Assembly: GCA_964036045.1 (NCBI GenBank)
Contig: OZ038379.1
Span: 114,727,604 to 114,791,603 of the forward strand
Direction of reading: 5' to 3'
Length of the DNA: 64,000 nucleotides
Source of the DNA: Eutreptiella sp. 'Long Island Sound 2002'
Taxonomy: Eukaryota > Euglenozoa > Euglenophyceae > Eutreptiales > Eutreptiaceae
A program made the translations under genes and the position numbers. The notes under the pieces were generated by a model. It had not been told where the DNA came from. It saw only the letters and a program-made list of their open reading frames with translations, and made no database searches. Of the stretch, positions 56,401 to 63,850 are shown in pieces; the first letter of the stretch is position 1, and each line of letters opens with the position of its first letter.

Positions 56401-58158
56401 GGGGTACAGGGGTGCAGGCATGGCTCCTGCACCATAAAAGCAGAGCGGCCTAGGAATGTTGAGGCAAAAACATGCTGCAGAGCACGTAGCACGCGTACAA
56501 CGGCTCCAGAGGCAACGTCAAAAGCGAAAAATGACAACACACAAAACACCCAACACACGTGGGCAAGGTAGCACCAAAGCAAAGGCATAGGCAGAAGGCA
56601 ATTGTCGTTCGAATACGCACGTTTGAGTTCCATTGGGAACCAGTGCAGGTGTGTGGCAGAGTACACGGGTGCAAGCATGGCAAAAAAAAAATCGGGTGTG
56701 GTATTATAGGTGTGAAGGAATTAGCCCTTGCAGAACGCGTAGAACGCGTAGGAAAATTTCCAGGGGCAGACTCAGAGGCACCGGACCGAAACACGCAGGA
56801 CACGCAACACACGCCGCACGCGTAGCACCAAGACAGAGGCATAGGCAGGAGGCAATTGTGCTTCTCTCCTCAAAAATGGTTGAAATGAGCTAAACGGATG
56901 GTTCCATTGCGTCGGGCACCCTCGAAAACCCCCTGGAAGCACAAAACAATGATAAAAGCAAAAACGCGAGAAAATTTCGTGCTATGCGTTCTACGCGTGG
57001 TAGCCAAAGGAATATGCGCGCACCAGCCCGAAAGACGGGTGCGGGGATATACGAAAACAGAGAAAAAAATTTACACCAGATGATATTGGAAAAATGTTTG
57101 ACGGGTGCCAAACGCCGTAAAACAACGGGATACCCCGCAACCAATCCACAAAATTCCAAACACTGGTTCCTCTAGAGTACAAATTTTTGAGCACCCGGTA
57201 GTGGATGTTGCAATCAACGAGCAATCCCATCGCGTTCTGACAATGCCGTTAGGTACTGCGTAGCATATCGTGGAGATCCAAGAGCTCTGGGTTCTGACCT
57301 GTAAGGGACTCATATATGCCAAATGGCTTCCAAAAGAGTTCCTATCTACCAGGCTCCCGGGCCATATCCAAGGGGGCACGGATGGTTCTCCGAGAAATGC
57401 GTGCATTGCACATATGAGTGCACACCTTCAACGTTTCTCTGTGCTGTTGAACCACTGTCATGGCCACTGTCTCAACCCGGTCCACTAGGTCATGCAAACT
57501 CGAGTGACCAAGAAAAAGGGGAGGGGGGGTTGTGTGCAACACCGCTATTGCGGTGACATCTGAAGAGACATTGGCAATTGGAAACTGGGCATGCCACCAG
57601 TTATCCACCCACACCACAATATCACGGCGAACAATGCTACGCCACAGTTTGCGGAATAGCAGTGCCCCCTGGTTTGCAATAGACAACCGAGATGGCTTGG
57701 TGAGACCTGCGTGCACCAGCTTGCGGCTGTTTGCCCGCATGACAGCAATGGTGCTCTCACCACTGAGGACGGCCGCTTGTGGCAAGGCCGTGCGACACAT
57801 ACCCAGCCATGCACAACAGGCCTCCTTGGAAAAATTAGTTTGCCAACGCGGCTATTCTTTTTGTGCCAACGCCTTGCGAATGCGGTCAAATGTAATGCGG
57901 GACCGCTTGTTGACACGTAGAACGGCACAGAATTGTATGAGGTCCTTCGCCACACCATGGCGCACGGCCGACAAAATCATTTGGTGACCAGTGCGCCATT
58001 CTTTCTTACAAAAAAACCGCATGTAGCTGACATGCAACGCCATAGAAACCGGTGCCATAGTGAGAAGACAGTCTGGATGGCACAACAAGAAAACGTGATA
58101 ACCAGAACAAGACACTAGCAATAGGCGTAGACTAGCACAATCCGTGCATAGTGGGAGC
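50447..58158 (-). CDS. Large split gene with piggyBac-type DDE transposase core
   Basis: Eleven minus-strand segments chain with GT-AG introns and matching phases: 58,158-57,077; 56,932-56,835; 56,376-56,292; 56,216-56,092; 56,034-55,948; 55,779-54,857; 54,696-54,535; 54,389-54,048; 53,866-53,276; 53,109-51,331; 51,125-50,447; about 1,980 codons. The ninth and tenth hold the acidic region and transposase. The rest has no family match by eye; the first segment has VVWVDNWWHAQFPIANVSSD. The chained frame contains TAG at 57,852, 57,342, 55,693, 54,381, 53,681, 53,489, 51,492, 51,119 and 51,080; TAA at 57,249, 55,265, 55,136 and 53,678; and TGA at 53,834 and 53,342. Two single-base frame breaks sit at C6 (55.6 kb) and G8 (52.18 kb). 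Phases support one gene; stops mean either altered decoding or decay. Confidence 0.55.
51126..51330 (-). repeat. Introner-like intron 1
   Basis: 205 bp. It starts GTGCTGCGCGTTCTGCGCGT, contains TGCCTCTGGAGGCGTG and GCGTGCTACGCG, and ends GAAACGTACAG. Confidence 0.7.
51331..53109 (-). CDS. piggyBac-type transposase domain (exon)
   Basis: This is the cut-and-paste DDE core (DDE_Tnp_1_7-like). The N-terminal part has GESWLIGYTEGEVWDHIMAP and PRYNAFLILLGMVRPMQVDG. The first catalytic Asp is likely in ACGDESVVPHKG, followed by IARKPHPAGIKLYSLADATW and GYVVDMYLYIG, as in the family's (K/R)KP...GIK...GY..D..(V/I)Y.G. The second is in LCADSFFGSHGLAKKL. After a +1 break near the G8 run at 52,181-52,188, the text resumes with YRTLSRGVDGVNQMALQ, the GVD..D position with the later Asp replaced by Asn, and VRAFVLGYAVANAFAICRQL. 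A Cys-rich zinc-binding tail follows (VCHFCKRGRTGYECTGCGKA), then a DE-rich tract, TAG at 51,492 and about 50 more codons to the donor at 51,330. Confidence 0.8.
53110..53275 (-). repeat. Introner-like intron 2
   Basis: 166 bp. GTCGTGCGTGTGTTTCG start; TGCCTCTGGAGGTCG, GTGCTGCGCGTTCTGCACGT and a second TTGCCTCTGGAAT inside; ends GTTCTACAG. Confidence 0.8.
53276..53866 (-). CDS. Acidic exon upstream of the transposase core
   Basis: This is 591 nt, phase 0 to phase 0. It reads HPIKIEPEEE, TGA, NALVDPLQEPEAAEEESAGA, EKEEIVQI, TAG-TAA-CAG, SDLSWSSPGSIF, FSDGDDWPDPDEVRG, WWHR, TAG, AALPLGRRRR, then ESNN, TGA, IVGAAAPIPPSPWPFAHV. An acidic N-terminal part is usual for piggyBac transposases. The other two frames also carry several stops, so the call rests on phase and composition. 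Five in-frame stops make it the weakest exon of the chain. Confidence 0.4.
53867..54047 (-). repeat. Introner-like intron 3
   Basis: 181 bp. GTGCGCGTTGCAC start; TGCCTCTGGATGTGG, GTTCTCCGCGTTCTGCGCGT and TTGCCTCTGGAGGTGCG inside; ends GTGTTCTGCAG. Confidence 0.8.
54048..54389 (-). CDS. Proline-rich exon
   Basis: 342 nt, a multiple of three. Phase-0 reading begins TS, TAG, EEWPQQHGYPYEPRYD and ends GRPEMGPETGPPHTEGAQ. In between, the -1 frame gives a strikingly proline-rich text (YRYQPPAYPPPPTYPPPQAM, LPPPPPPGIPPAPLLPPPPL), so two compensating indels may be present. Confidence 0.4.
54390..54534 (-). repeat. Introner-like intron 4
   Basis: 145 bp. GTCTTTCCACTTGCCTCTGG start; TACGCGTTCTACGCGGTCTG and TGCCTCTGGATTTGCC inside; ends CATGTTCTGCAG. 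Confidence 0.8.
54535..54696 (-). CDS. Short exon of the large gene
   Basis: 54 codons from EKLSRTVHMAGLMAYTLTED to RQQVCIPVLGVVAR, with no stop, flanked by introners on both sides (acceptor GTACAG, donor GTCTTT). Function not recognised. Confidence 0.6.
54697..54856 (-). repeat. Introner-like intron 5
   Basis: 160 bp. GTGTACTGCATGTG start; GTTCTGCGCGTGCTACGTG and TTGCCTCTGGGGGTGCC inside; ends GGTCTGTACAG. Confidence 0.8.
54857..55779 (-). CDS. Acidic/basic exon with two TAA and one TAG
   Basis: It starts IPHDRLWTWIQDEGSTESSD and has an acidic run interrupted by TAG 55,693 (EESEEEA/EEEDEDEDEEEEE). It passes a C6 run where one base is missing, then KPEPEELSKKKKEKTKSPPK, SEYEVSLGRVC, TAA 55,265, HYKVCLAEETQARRELGLAL, CGTKNA, TAA 55,136, SITAARELFGERYRSSSPRQ and VWVCTNCVVAPDWPTEIGDP, ending at donor GTGTAC. 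Its length is 923 nt, that is 3n-1, which fits phase 0 on both sides plus the one-base loss. Confidence 0.5.
55780..55947 (-). repeat. Introner-like intron 6
   Basis: 168 bp. GTGTTCTGTTCGTTCTGCGC start; TTGCCTCTCGAGCTGCC, GCGTTCTCCGCGCTCTGCGC and TTGCCTCCGTGTG inside; ends CATGTTCTACAG. Confidence 0.8.
55948..56376 (-). CDS. Three small exons with two short ordinary introns
   Basis: Exons 56,376-56,292 (KGGKLGEWKHPEALKHEAFV...), 56,216-56,092 (GWHAGWVNRKKKGAKDRQDK, EFWWTNLTTYQVYHVHGFAV) and 56,034-55,948 (VQAPKGKPHAPHVVQDVRNK, KDGFLKYKK). The introns, 75 bp (56,217-56,291) and 57 bp (56,035-56,091, donor GTGAGC, acceptor TTTTACAG), lack the introner motifs. Phases 0-1, 1-0 and 0-0 are consistent. 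The Trp-rich module is not recognised. Confidence 0.6.
56377..56834 (-). repeat. Composite intron with duplicated introner-like cores
   Basis: 458 bp. Cores with TACGCGTTCTACGCGTTCTG (about 56,728-56,750) and TTGCCTCTGGAGCC (about 56,500) are separated by a duplicated stretch. CCATGC(T/C)TGCACCC(G/C)TGTAC then GCCACACA occurs twice, near 56,640-56,680 and 56,395-56,425. It looks like tandem or nested insertion of the same intron family. Confidence 0.6.
56835..56932 (-). CDS. Small exon of the large gene
   Basis: 98 nt that take up the single base left by the previous exon and finish in phase 0: GFRGCPTQWNHPFSSFQPFL, RREAQLPPAYAS. Acceptor TGTGCTTCCAG, donor GTCTTG. Confidence 0.5.
57077..58158 (-). 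CDS. Long 5' exon of the large gene, three UAR codons
   Basis: One minus-strand frame stays coherent for about 360 codons: EWRTGHQMILSAVRHGVAKD, RSRITFDRIRKALAQKE, TAG 57,852, PRWQTNFSKEACCAWLGMC, KPSRLSIANQGALLFRKLWR, VVWVDNWWHAQFPIANVSSD, TVVQQHRETLKVCTHMCNAR, MAREPGR, TAG 57,342, ELFWKPFGIYESLTGQNPEL, LDLHDMLRST, TAA 57,249, RHCQNAMGLLVDCNIHYRVL, GTSVWNFVDWLRGIPLFYGV. It contains about 11 CAA/CAG codons besides the three UAR. The acceptor is probably CAATTCAG near 58,159. The donor is GTGTAAAT at 57,076. The family is not recognised. Confidence 0.6.
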
Positions 58159-58494
58159 TGAATTGACGAGTGAGGTAAAAGAAGTACGGGCTTGCATTGC
58201 GGGTAGCATGCACAGAAGACATGAAATTAGGTTGTTAAAAAAAGCTGGGCTCTGCAGAGCCCTGCATCCATGAATTAGTAATGGCGCGTCGTGTAATAGA
58301 CAAAGGGGACATAGGGAGCCACGAGCCAAGAGCAAGTAAATGAAAAGGGGTAAAAGTAGCATTTGGCGCTGACTGGGCTCTACAGAGCCCAAGGTCCCAA
58401 AAAGTGACAATTATGGGGTGCATAACACACATGTGGGAACTAGGCCAAACACTTAATGGATCACATAGTTTTGCTGTATTTGGCCGGTGGCATA
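58159..58494. other. Intron-like spacer with palindromes
   Basis: No supported frame. It contains palindromes at 58,244-58,262 and 58,373-58,391 and separates the two parts of the proposed minus-strand transcription unit. Confidence 0.45.
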
Positions 58495-59455
58495 TCAGGG
58501 AGTAATGACCACAGTGACCGATACTGACCACCTCCTCAGTGCGACAGTAGATGATTGTGGCGACGCAAATGGAGCCACACCCGGCGACCATCCTACATGC
58601 ACATGTGGGAACAGTGAGTACCTTGGGGTATGCCGGTTGTCCGCCACAACGGCAGTGGGCAACAAAGAAGTGCGCCCGGGGGGGGGGGGGGTGCAGGAGG
58701 GAAGTCCTTTGGGGTAGCGCATTATCAGACAGGGGCAGCGGGGCCCTAACTGAACGCCTACCACTGGAAGTGATTGAAGTGCACTCGAGGCAAGGGTGGT
58801 GCTACTATGTGGTACAAGCACTGGTGGCAACAGGCTGTATTTTGACTGCCCACCGCTGCTGTCTGCTTCCACAAGTGGTGGAAGGGACCGTATCTGCTGG
58901 CGAACGGAGTTGTGCCGATCAATCTCTGTAAGAGTGAGTTGGTCGGCAACCGGGGGAGGAACAGGGGGGCATGATTCTGCATTAAGGGTATCTAGAATCA
59001 AGGCAGCCCTCTCCTCGCTGCGTGACAGAAAATGGGATCGGCATATCGGATCCCCTCGCTGCCATGTGACGAGGGGGTTGCACATTGGGTTCCGCTATGC
59101 AAAACGGAACCGTGCACGAAGGCCCCATATGTATTGCACGAACCATCGTGCCTGGTCACCACTGTTGTCCCTCAGCAACTCGATTGTCTGGAGTCAATGG
59201 GTCATTGAGAGAGGCCTTTGGTGGGGTTGGCTCGTCCTTGGGGACAACCTTTGGTGGCCGCGGTGGGGATCGGGGTGTTGACCCCGTAAACATAATCGCT
59301 TCTTGCAAGGCGAGCGTAGCTGCAACACGCGCTGCTGTTTCACAAGTCGATGGGCCCGGTAAGGGTACAGGTCCTACAACCTCATCTCCTTCGGTATCCT
59401 GGCCGGCACGCGGTACATCCACCTCCGAATGTGTAGCATGTGGAAAATCAGCCAT
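58495..59455 (-). CDS. Unknown Pro/Ser-rich gene or 5' exons of the large gene
   Basis: An ATG at 59,455 opens MADFPHATHSEVDVPRAGQD, TAARVAATLALQEAIMF and PKVVPKDEPTPPKASLNDPL, to a probable donor GTGACC at 59,159. After an acceptor GTCACGCAG near 59,030 another frame continues with EERAALILDTLNAESCPPVP, LTLTEIDRHNSVRQQIRSLP and YSLLPPVLVPHSSTTLASSA, and stops at TGA 58,495. Same strand and just upstream of the large gene, so it could supply its N-terminus. Function not recognised. Confidence 0.45.
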
Positions 59456-60265
59456 GGCTGTTGTAAAAAGTAGATAGCATATTACATGTACTTAATACAT
59501 GGGACATATGACCAGATAGTAAATGTAAGAGCACTGCACATTATGCATAAAAGTCAACTGCAATACATTAGGGTATGTTTCAAACAATGCGTCCTGAAAC
59601 TCCCATAGAATGAGACGCACCACAACAATGGAAACATCACTTGACCAAGCTCGGACTACACCTACTTGAAAACAGTCTAAGGCTTGTTGTATGGTACTCC
59701 TTAATGGCTACTGATTGACATACTTACACCATACCACGGTGGCACCATTGTAAAACACGATACAAGAGCAACACAGCAGAAAGGCATAGGTAAATATATT
59801 AGTAGACCACATGTAGAATAAGCTTCAAAGTGTCATAGTGCTATTATGCCACACAAAAGGGGGCAAAATGGGACATTTTGAAGGTCTGCGCTCTGCATAG
59901 CCCAGCCAATAGGGAAACCCTAATAAGCACCCCTTGAGTACCAGGTTTATGAATGCTGAGCTCTGCAGAGCACAGGTTGTTGAAAAATCCTAATATAGGC
60001 GTTGATTTGGCACTTCCATCTAGATGATGTGGTGCCTGGTGTGGCACGCGTCTTTGATCATTGCCCACCGGTCTGGTATGCAGGAGTTGTGTCCTTGATT
60101 CCGGTTCGTGCTGACCAAATCGGGGACAATGTTTAGGCTGACTATGCTAGAGCGTCGGGAAAAGTATACCACTTCACCCGGCGCAATGTCGCGTGGCCAC
60201 TTGACCACTGCATACATGAGCCAATTGTTGTAACGGGGGTAGGAACAAAGGGAATAACTTGTAGC
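59456..60265. other. No gene seen
   Basis: AT-rich sequence with diverged palindromes near 59,887 and 59,956. A short coding-like minus frame near 60,020-60,217 has no motif. Confidence 0.5.
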
Positions 60266-60354
60266 CTGGGCTCTGCAGAGCCCAGAGATCTAAAATGTAA
60301 CATATTGGGGCCTGAAATGACTTACACGACTGGTGTGGGCTTTGTAGAGCCCAC

Positions 60355-60712
60355 ACTTAGCATTCCTACATGCCAACCAAGGGAGTGGAAAAAGTTGGGT
60401 GGCACGGGAAATCCACGCAAGATAACGGGAGACGTTTGGCCGGAACGTTGTGCGATTTGTGGCTACATCGGGAATCAGAACGAGTAACATTGCTAGGGGA
60501 TCTACCATCCATCATGCATTGGGCCTTGCTGTTTTTGATGGAGATAGTGACATGCCACAATGTAAGGGCGAAAAAGCGAAGGTGCAACGCTTGCAAAAAG
60601 TTTTTGAAGGTTGCAAGGTCCTGATAGTGGATGAACTTTCAATGGTTGGTTGTCGCATACTTCCGTACATTCATAGCCGCCTTGGTGAGATCATGCAACC
60701 CCTATTCTAGCA
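60355..60712 (+). pseudogene. PIF1-type helicase fragment
   Basis: The frame from about 60,447 reads FVATSGIRTSNI, RGSTIHHALGLAV, then RLQKVFEGCKVLIVDELSMV and LPYIHSRLGEIM, ending at TAG 60,708-60,710. This matches motif Ia (AtTGiAA.ni.G.TiH) and Walker B (liiDEiSM) of PIF1/Helitron-type helicases. Just upstream, LGGTGN at 60,394 in another frame is the expected Walker A place, with the Lys lost and a frameshift. The rest of the helicase is absent: the island border follows within 40 bp. It is a truncated, inactive relic. Confidence 0.75.
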
Positions 60713-60747
60713 CATGCTAATCACCACCTATCACCCCTTTTTTCGCT

Positions 60748-60775
60748 AAAACGATAGAGGGTACTATGGGCCTCC
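60748..60775 (-). repeat. Inverted repeat, right copy, island boundary
   Basis: AAAACGATAGAGGGTACTAT then GGGCCTCC is the reverse complement of 42,918-42,945 with two mismatches. GC-rich sequence begins just outside. Confidence 0.85.
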
Positions 60776-61200
60776 CAAGGCCATGAGGTCGGGTGCGGGG
60801 GGTGTCGAGGCGCGTCCTGCATAGGGAGGGTGCCACGTGGACCGCCGCGCCTTTCCTTGGAGGATCTAGGTGGCTGCGGCCTTGTCCTCCTCCGCGGCAG
60901 TGGCGTGCACTAGGTGCCATGTAAATGCTCAGGCATGGCGCCGTTGGTGTAGAACTTGTCCACGGCAGGGGGCACTTGGCGCGCTCTGTGGCACCTCTTG
61001 TGGGGTGGAGTGGGAAGGATTTCCAGATTATGCCGTTTGCCGCCGGGGTGAAAGGCAAATACGCCAACGGAACCGTGTGTGCCTCCAATGTACGTCTATG
61101 GGCCGTCCCCTTGGGTGCCCGCGCTGAGACCGGCGCGGGTCCGAGGTCGCGGATGGTGTCCCGTTGCGTGTCCTCCCATAGCTAGTCCTACAAGTGCGGA
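60776..61200. other. GC-rich right flank of the island
   Basis: No supported gene. Its composition is like the left flank at 42.6-42.9 kb and unlike both the island and the sequence after 61.2 kb, so it may itself be an inserted GC-rich element. Confidence 0.4.
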
Positions 61201-61590
61201 GGGCTGATTTGGCAGTCCTATTTTCCCCTCCACATCACAGGGACAAAATACATCAATAGGAAGTACAGAACACCAAGAGATCCATCGACGGGATCACTGA
61301 TTATGTAAGGTTAGACGCGACTTGCGACTCGTCAAACAGCGTTGCTTGGATCAGTAAAAGCACACATTGGTTCACAAGATTTGAATGGAGTATTTGGTCG
61401 GGAATTGTTCCGAAACTTCGACGAGGTAACTCTGATGAAACAACATAGACTGGGAGGTCCGCAATAAGCCAAAACCGTAAACGCATTTGGTGAATGCACC
61501 GCTAGTGCTTTCAAACACGCATGGAATATGTGGATACCATGTTGGAAATCTGTTTGAGGGTTTTAGGGACCCTACTTGGCAAGAACGCAC
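61201..61590. other. No gene seen
   Basis: AT-rich unique sequence without a supported frame. Confidence 0.45.
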
Positions 61591-62705
61591 AATTGTTGGC
61601 ACTGATCAAAACACAGTTCACGTTGTGAATGAAGCCATGCATCAATGATTTGCTATTGCCCATGCATTGCCGAATGTATCCTGGAGGTTGCCATTCGTTG
61701 ACAAGTATGAAATGAAATTTGGACAAAATTCCAACTTCATATATGACAAGGTGAAAGACACAACTGCCTACTTTGCTCCAAAAGCACCTTGTTGCCTCAC
61801 AAGCCATTTAAGCCCCGAGAAAGGGTTGTCCCACAGTACCCAAAAACACACGATAGCATCGCCGTCCCGATAAAGCGCAAAATAGAGCACAAGACATTCG
61901 TGATGCACGTCCTAGTACTTTGGGGATGCTGGAGTACACACCGTTTTGTCTTACCATTGCCATTTATGCTTCAGCCTTGAGTAGAAGTGGAACGGTAATG
62001 AGGATGCATCAAAGGTGATTGTTGCTCTCATGCACGTGCAACGAAAAATCAACATTCGTGGGTACATTACAGCGCGCACCAAAGGCGGTGGATCTTTGTA
62101 CACCCACACACATCCCTTCCGATTGACGATTGGGTCAACATATCACGGGGTGCAACATAGGTCAATGGAGAAATTAATAATGGTTTGTGGATGACAAGAG
62201 CCTATCTGCATTGACATACAAAGCTTTCAACGTGGGTATTAGCCAGGTTCGCACAGCTGCGGGTCTTCCAGTCATTCGCTTGCTGGATGGGAAGAAACAA
62301 TGGGAGATTGGCGAGCACAATTCAAGTCATCTGTTCCCAAAGTCATGGTTGTTCGATATATCTTGAAAATGAGCTAAGAGAATGCTAACAACTTGTTGAA
62401 AGCCATGCACCGCAAATGGGATAGTGACTACGAAATGAGAGGCGAGGCCAAGAGAATACATCGCAAGGCATCCAGGAAAGCCCCTAAAAGGGAACGTTTC
62501 CTTGCAACAAGCAATGTGGTCGGGTGTTTACCACTGCGCATCATCGTTGACTCGATGAAAAATGTATCAAACATTAGCCAAGCCATTCCGGCGCAGAGGA
62601 GAACGCACAACACGCTTGTAGTGTGGAGTCTCACTAAGGTGGTAAGAGACCAACCGACACATCATCTCCGGCCAACAGCAAGAGGCAATGCACGGGTACA
62701 CATGT
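61591..62705 (+). pseudogene. Decayed unknown protein gene
   Basis: Plus-strand protein-like pieces in shifting frames: WRLPFVDKYEMKFGQNSNFI and YDKVKDTTAYFAPKAPC (61,667-61,800), RDARPSTLGMLEYTPFCLTI in another frame (about 61,900), RKINIRGYITARTKGGGSLY (about 62,050), QVRTAAGLPVIRLLDGKKQW (about 62,250) and LLKAMHRKWDSDYEMRGEAK (62,393 onward). Stops of all three kinds and frameshifts lie between them. Not recognised. Confidence 0.45.
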
Positions 62706-63029
62706 AGACGACCATGAACCGCAGGATGTGCTATAGGCAATCATTGCCACGATGATGCAACCGTGCTTGGATGAAGACGACTGCATGGAAGGCCACTATA
62801 AAAGCCGGAACGTTGCTTGATGAAAAGGAAAAACAAAGACTAGAACGGAAAGGGGAACAACGTGTCGGTAACAATGACACCACACCAACTTCACCTTCAC
62901 GGCGTAGACACCGTCGATCCTCAACAACACGGTGACCAAGATACCATGCCACTTCACCTTCTAAAGCCTCCTCACAGTCACCACACTCTTCTTCACCAAG
63001 ATCGGTTTTAGCTCCGGCGCCCGTACCAA
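62706..63029. other. No gene seen
   Basis: Unique sequence leading into the last tandem array. Confidence 0.45.
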
Positions 63030-63850
63030 ATCGCCCCTTGCCACACCCGTGAGACCTTTTCTTCATGGGCACGACCAAACCATGCCACTTGGGACTAGAA
63101 GAGATTATAACCTTCATGGCGCCGCTTCATTTTGTTGCACCCGTGAGACCTTTGCTTCATGGGTACACCGAAACCATGACACCTGCTTGTTGCGGAAGTG
63201 ACAACCTTCATGCCACCCGTGTAATTCCGGTGCACCCTTGAGACCCGTTCTCGATGGGTTTAACCAAACCATGCCACTTCCCAACTTACGAGGTTGCAAC
63301 CTTAATGCCACCGCTTAATTCTTTTCCACCCTTGACACCTTATCTTCATGGGCAGGACTGCATTGTGCCACTCACCACTTGAGCGGGTTGCAATCTTCAT
63401 GCCCCGTCCTCATTCTACCCCACCGTTGAGACCTTTTCTCCATGGGCTAGACCCAACCATGCTACTTGCTAGTTGACGAGGTTGTAACCTTCATGCCGCC
63501 CCTTCAGTTTGTTCCACCCTAGAGACCTTTTCTTCATGCGCAGGACATAACCAAGCCAATTGCCTCTTGAGGAGGTAACAAAACTTCATTTCTTTCCACT
63601 CTGGAGATCTTTTTCTCATGGGCGGGACCAAACCATACCACTTCCCACTTGCGGAGGTTGTAGTCGTCATGCCGCAGCTTCATAATGTGCCACCCTTGAG
63701 ACCTTTTTCCCATGGACCGGACCAAACCATGCCACTTGCCACTTGAGGAGGTTGTAACCTTCATGTAGCCGCTTCATGTTGTTCCACCCTTGAGACTTTT
63801 TCTTCATGGGCAAGACCAAACCATGCAACTTGCGAATATACAACCCTTTT
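63030..63850. repeat. ~94-bp tandem repeat, about nine diverged copies
   Basis: Units contain CACCCTTGAGACCTTTTCTT, CATGGGC..GACCAAACCATG, CCACTTGCCACTTGAGGAGG and TTGTAACCTTCATGCCGCC, spaced about 92-98 bp (starts near 63,043, 63,138, 63,229, 63,327, 63,420 and onward). Confidence 0.9.

Larger units (their letters stand above)
58244..60352. repeat. Dispersed palindrome family, right cluster
   Basis: Copies at 58,244-58,262, 58,373-58,391, 60,266-60,283 and 60,335-60,352, with diverged ones near 59,887 and 59,956. Same consensus as the left cluster. None lies between about 50.1 and 58.2 kb, the span of the transposase gene. Confidence 0.85.
42946..60747. mobile_element. Candidate 17.8-kb element carrying a piggyBac-type gene
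   Basis: Between the two inverted 28-bp copies the base composition drops sharply from the GC-rich minisatellite flanks, and a dispersed palindrome family is found only here. The interval contains a split gene with a piggyBac-type DDE core, two unknown genes, a helicase relic and clustered intron-like repeats. Inverted termini around a transposase gene fit a large DNA transposon or a composite one. But canonical piggyBac elements are 2-3 kb and end in CCC...GGG with TTAA targets, and I see no TTAA at these borders. The alternative is that two copies of an unrelated GC-rich element flank the segment in opposite orientation. Confidence 0.4.

Noticed and set aside
42946-60747. Integrated virus or Polinton/Maverick
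   Set aside because: No protein-primed polymerase, integrase, packaging ATPase or capsid motif seen. The only mobile-element enzyme core is piggyBac-type.
61591-62705. Using the stops in this locus as further evidence for altered decoding
   Set aside because: Here protein-like text jumps among frames and TGA is as common as TAR, which is what ordinary decay looks like.
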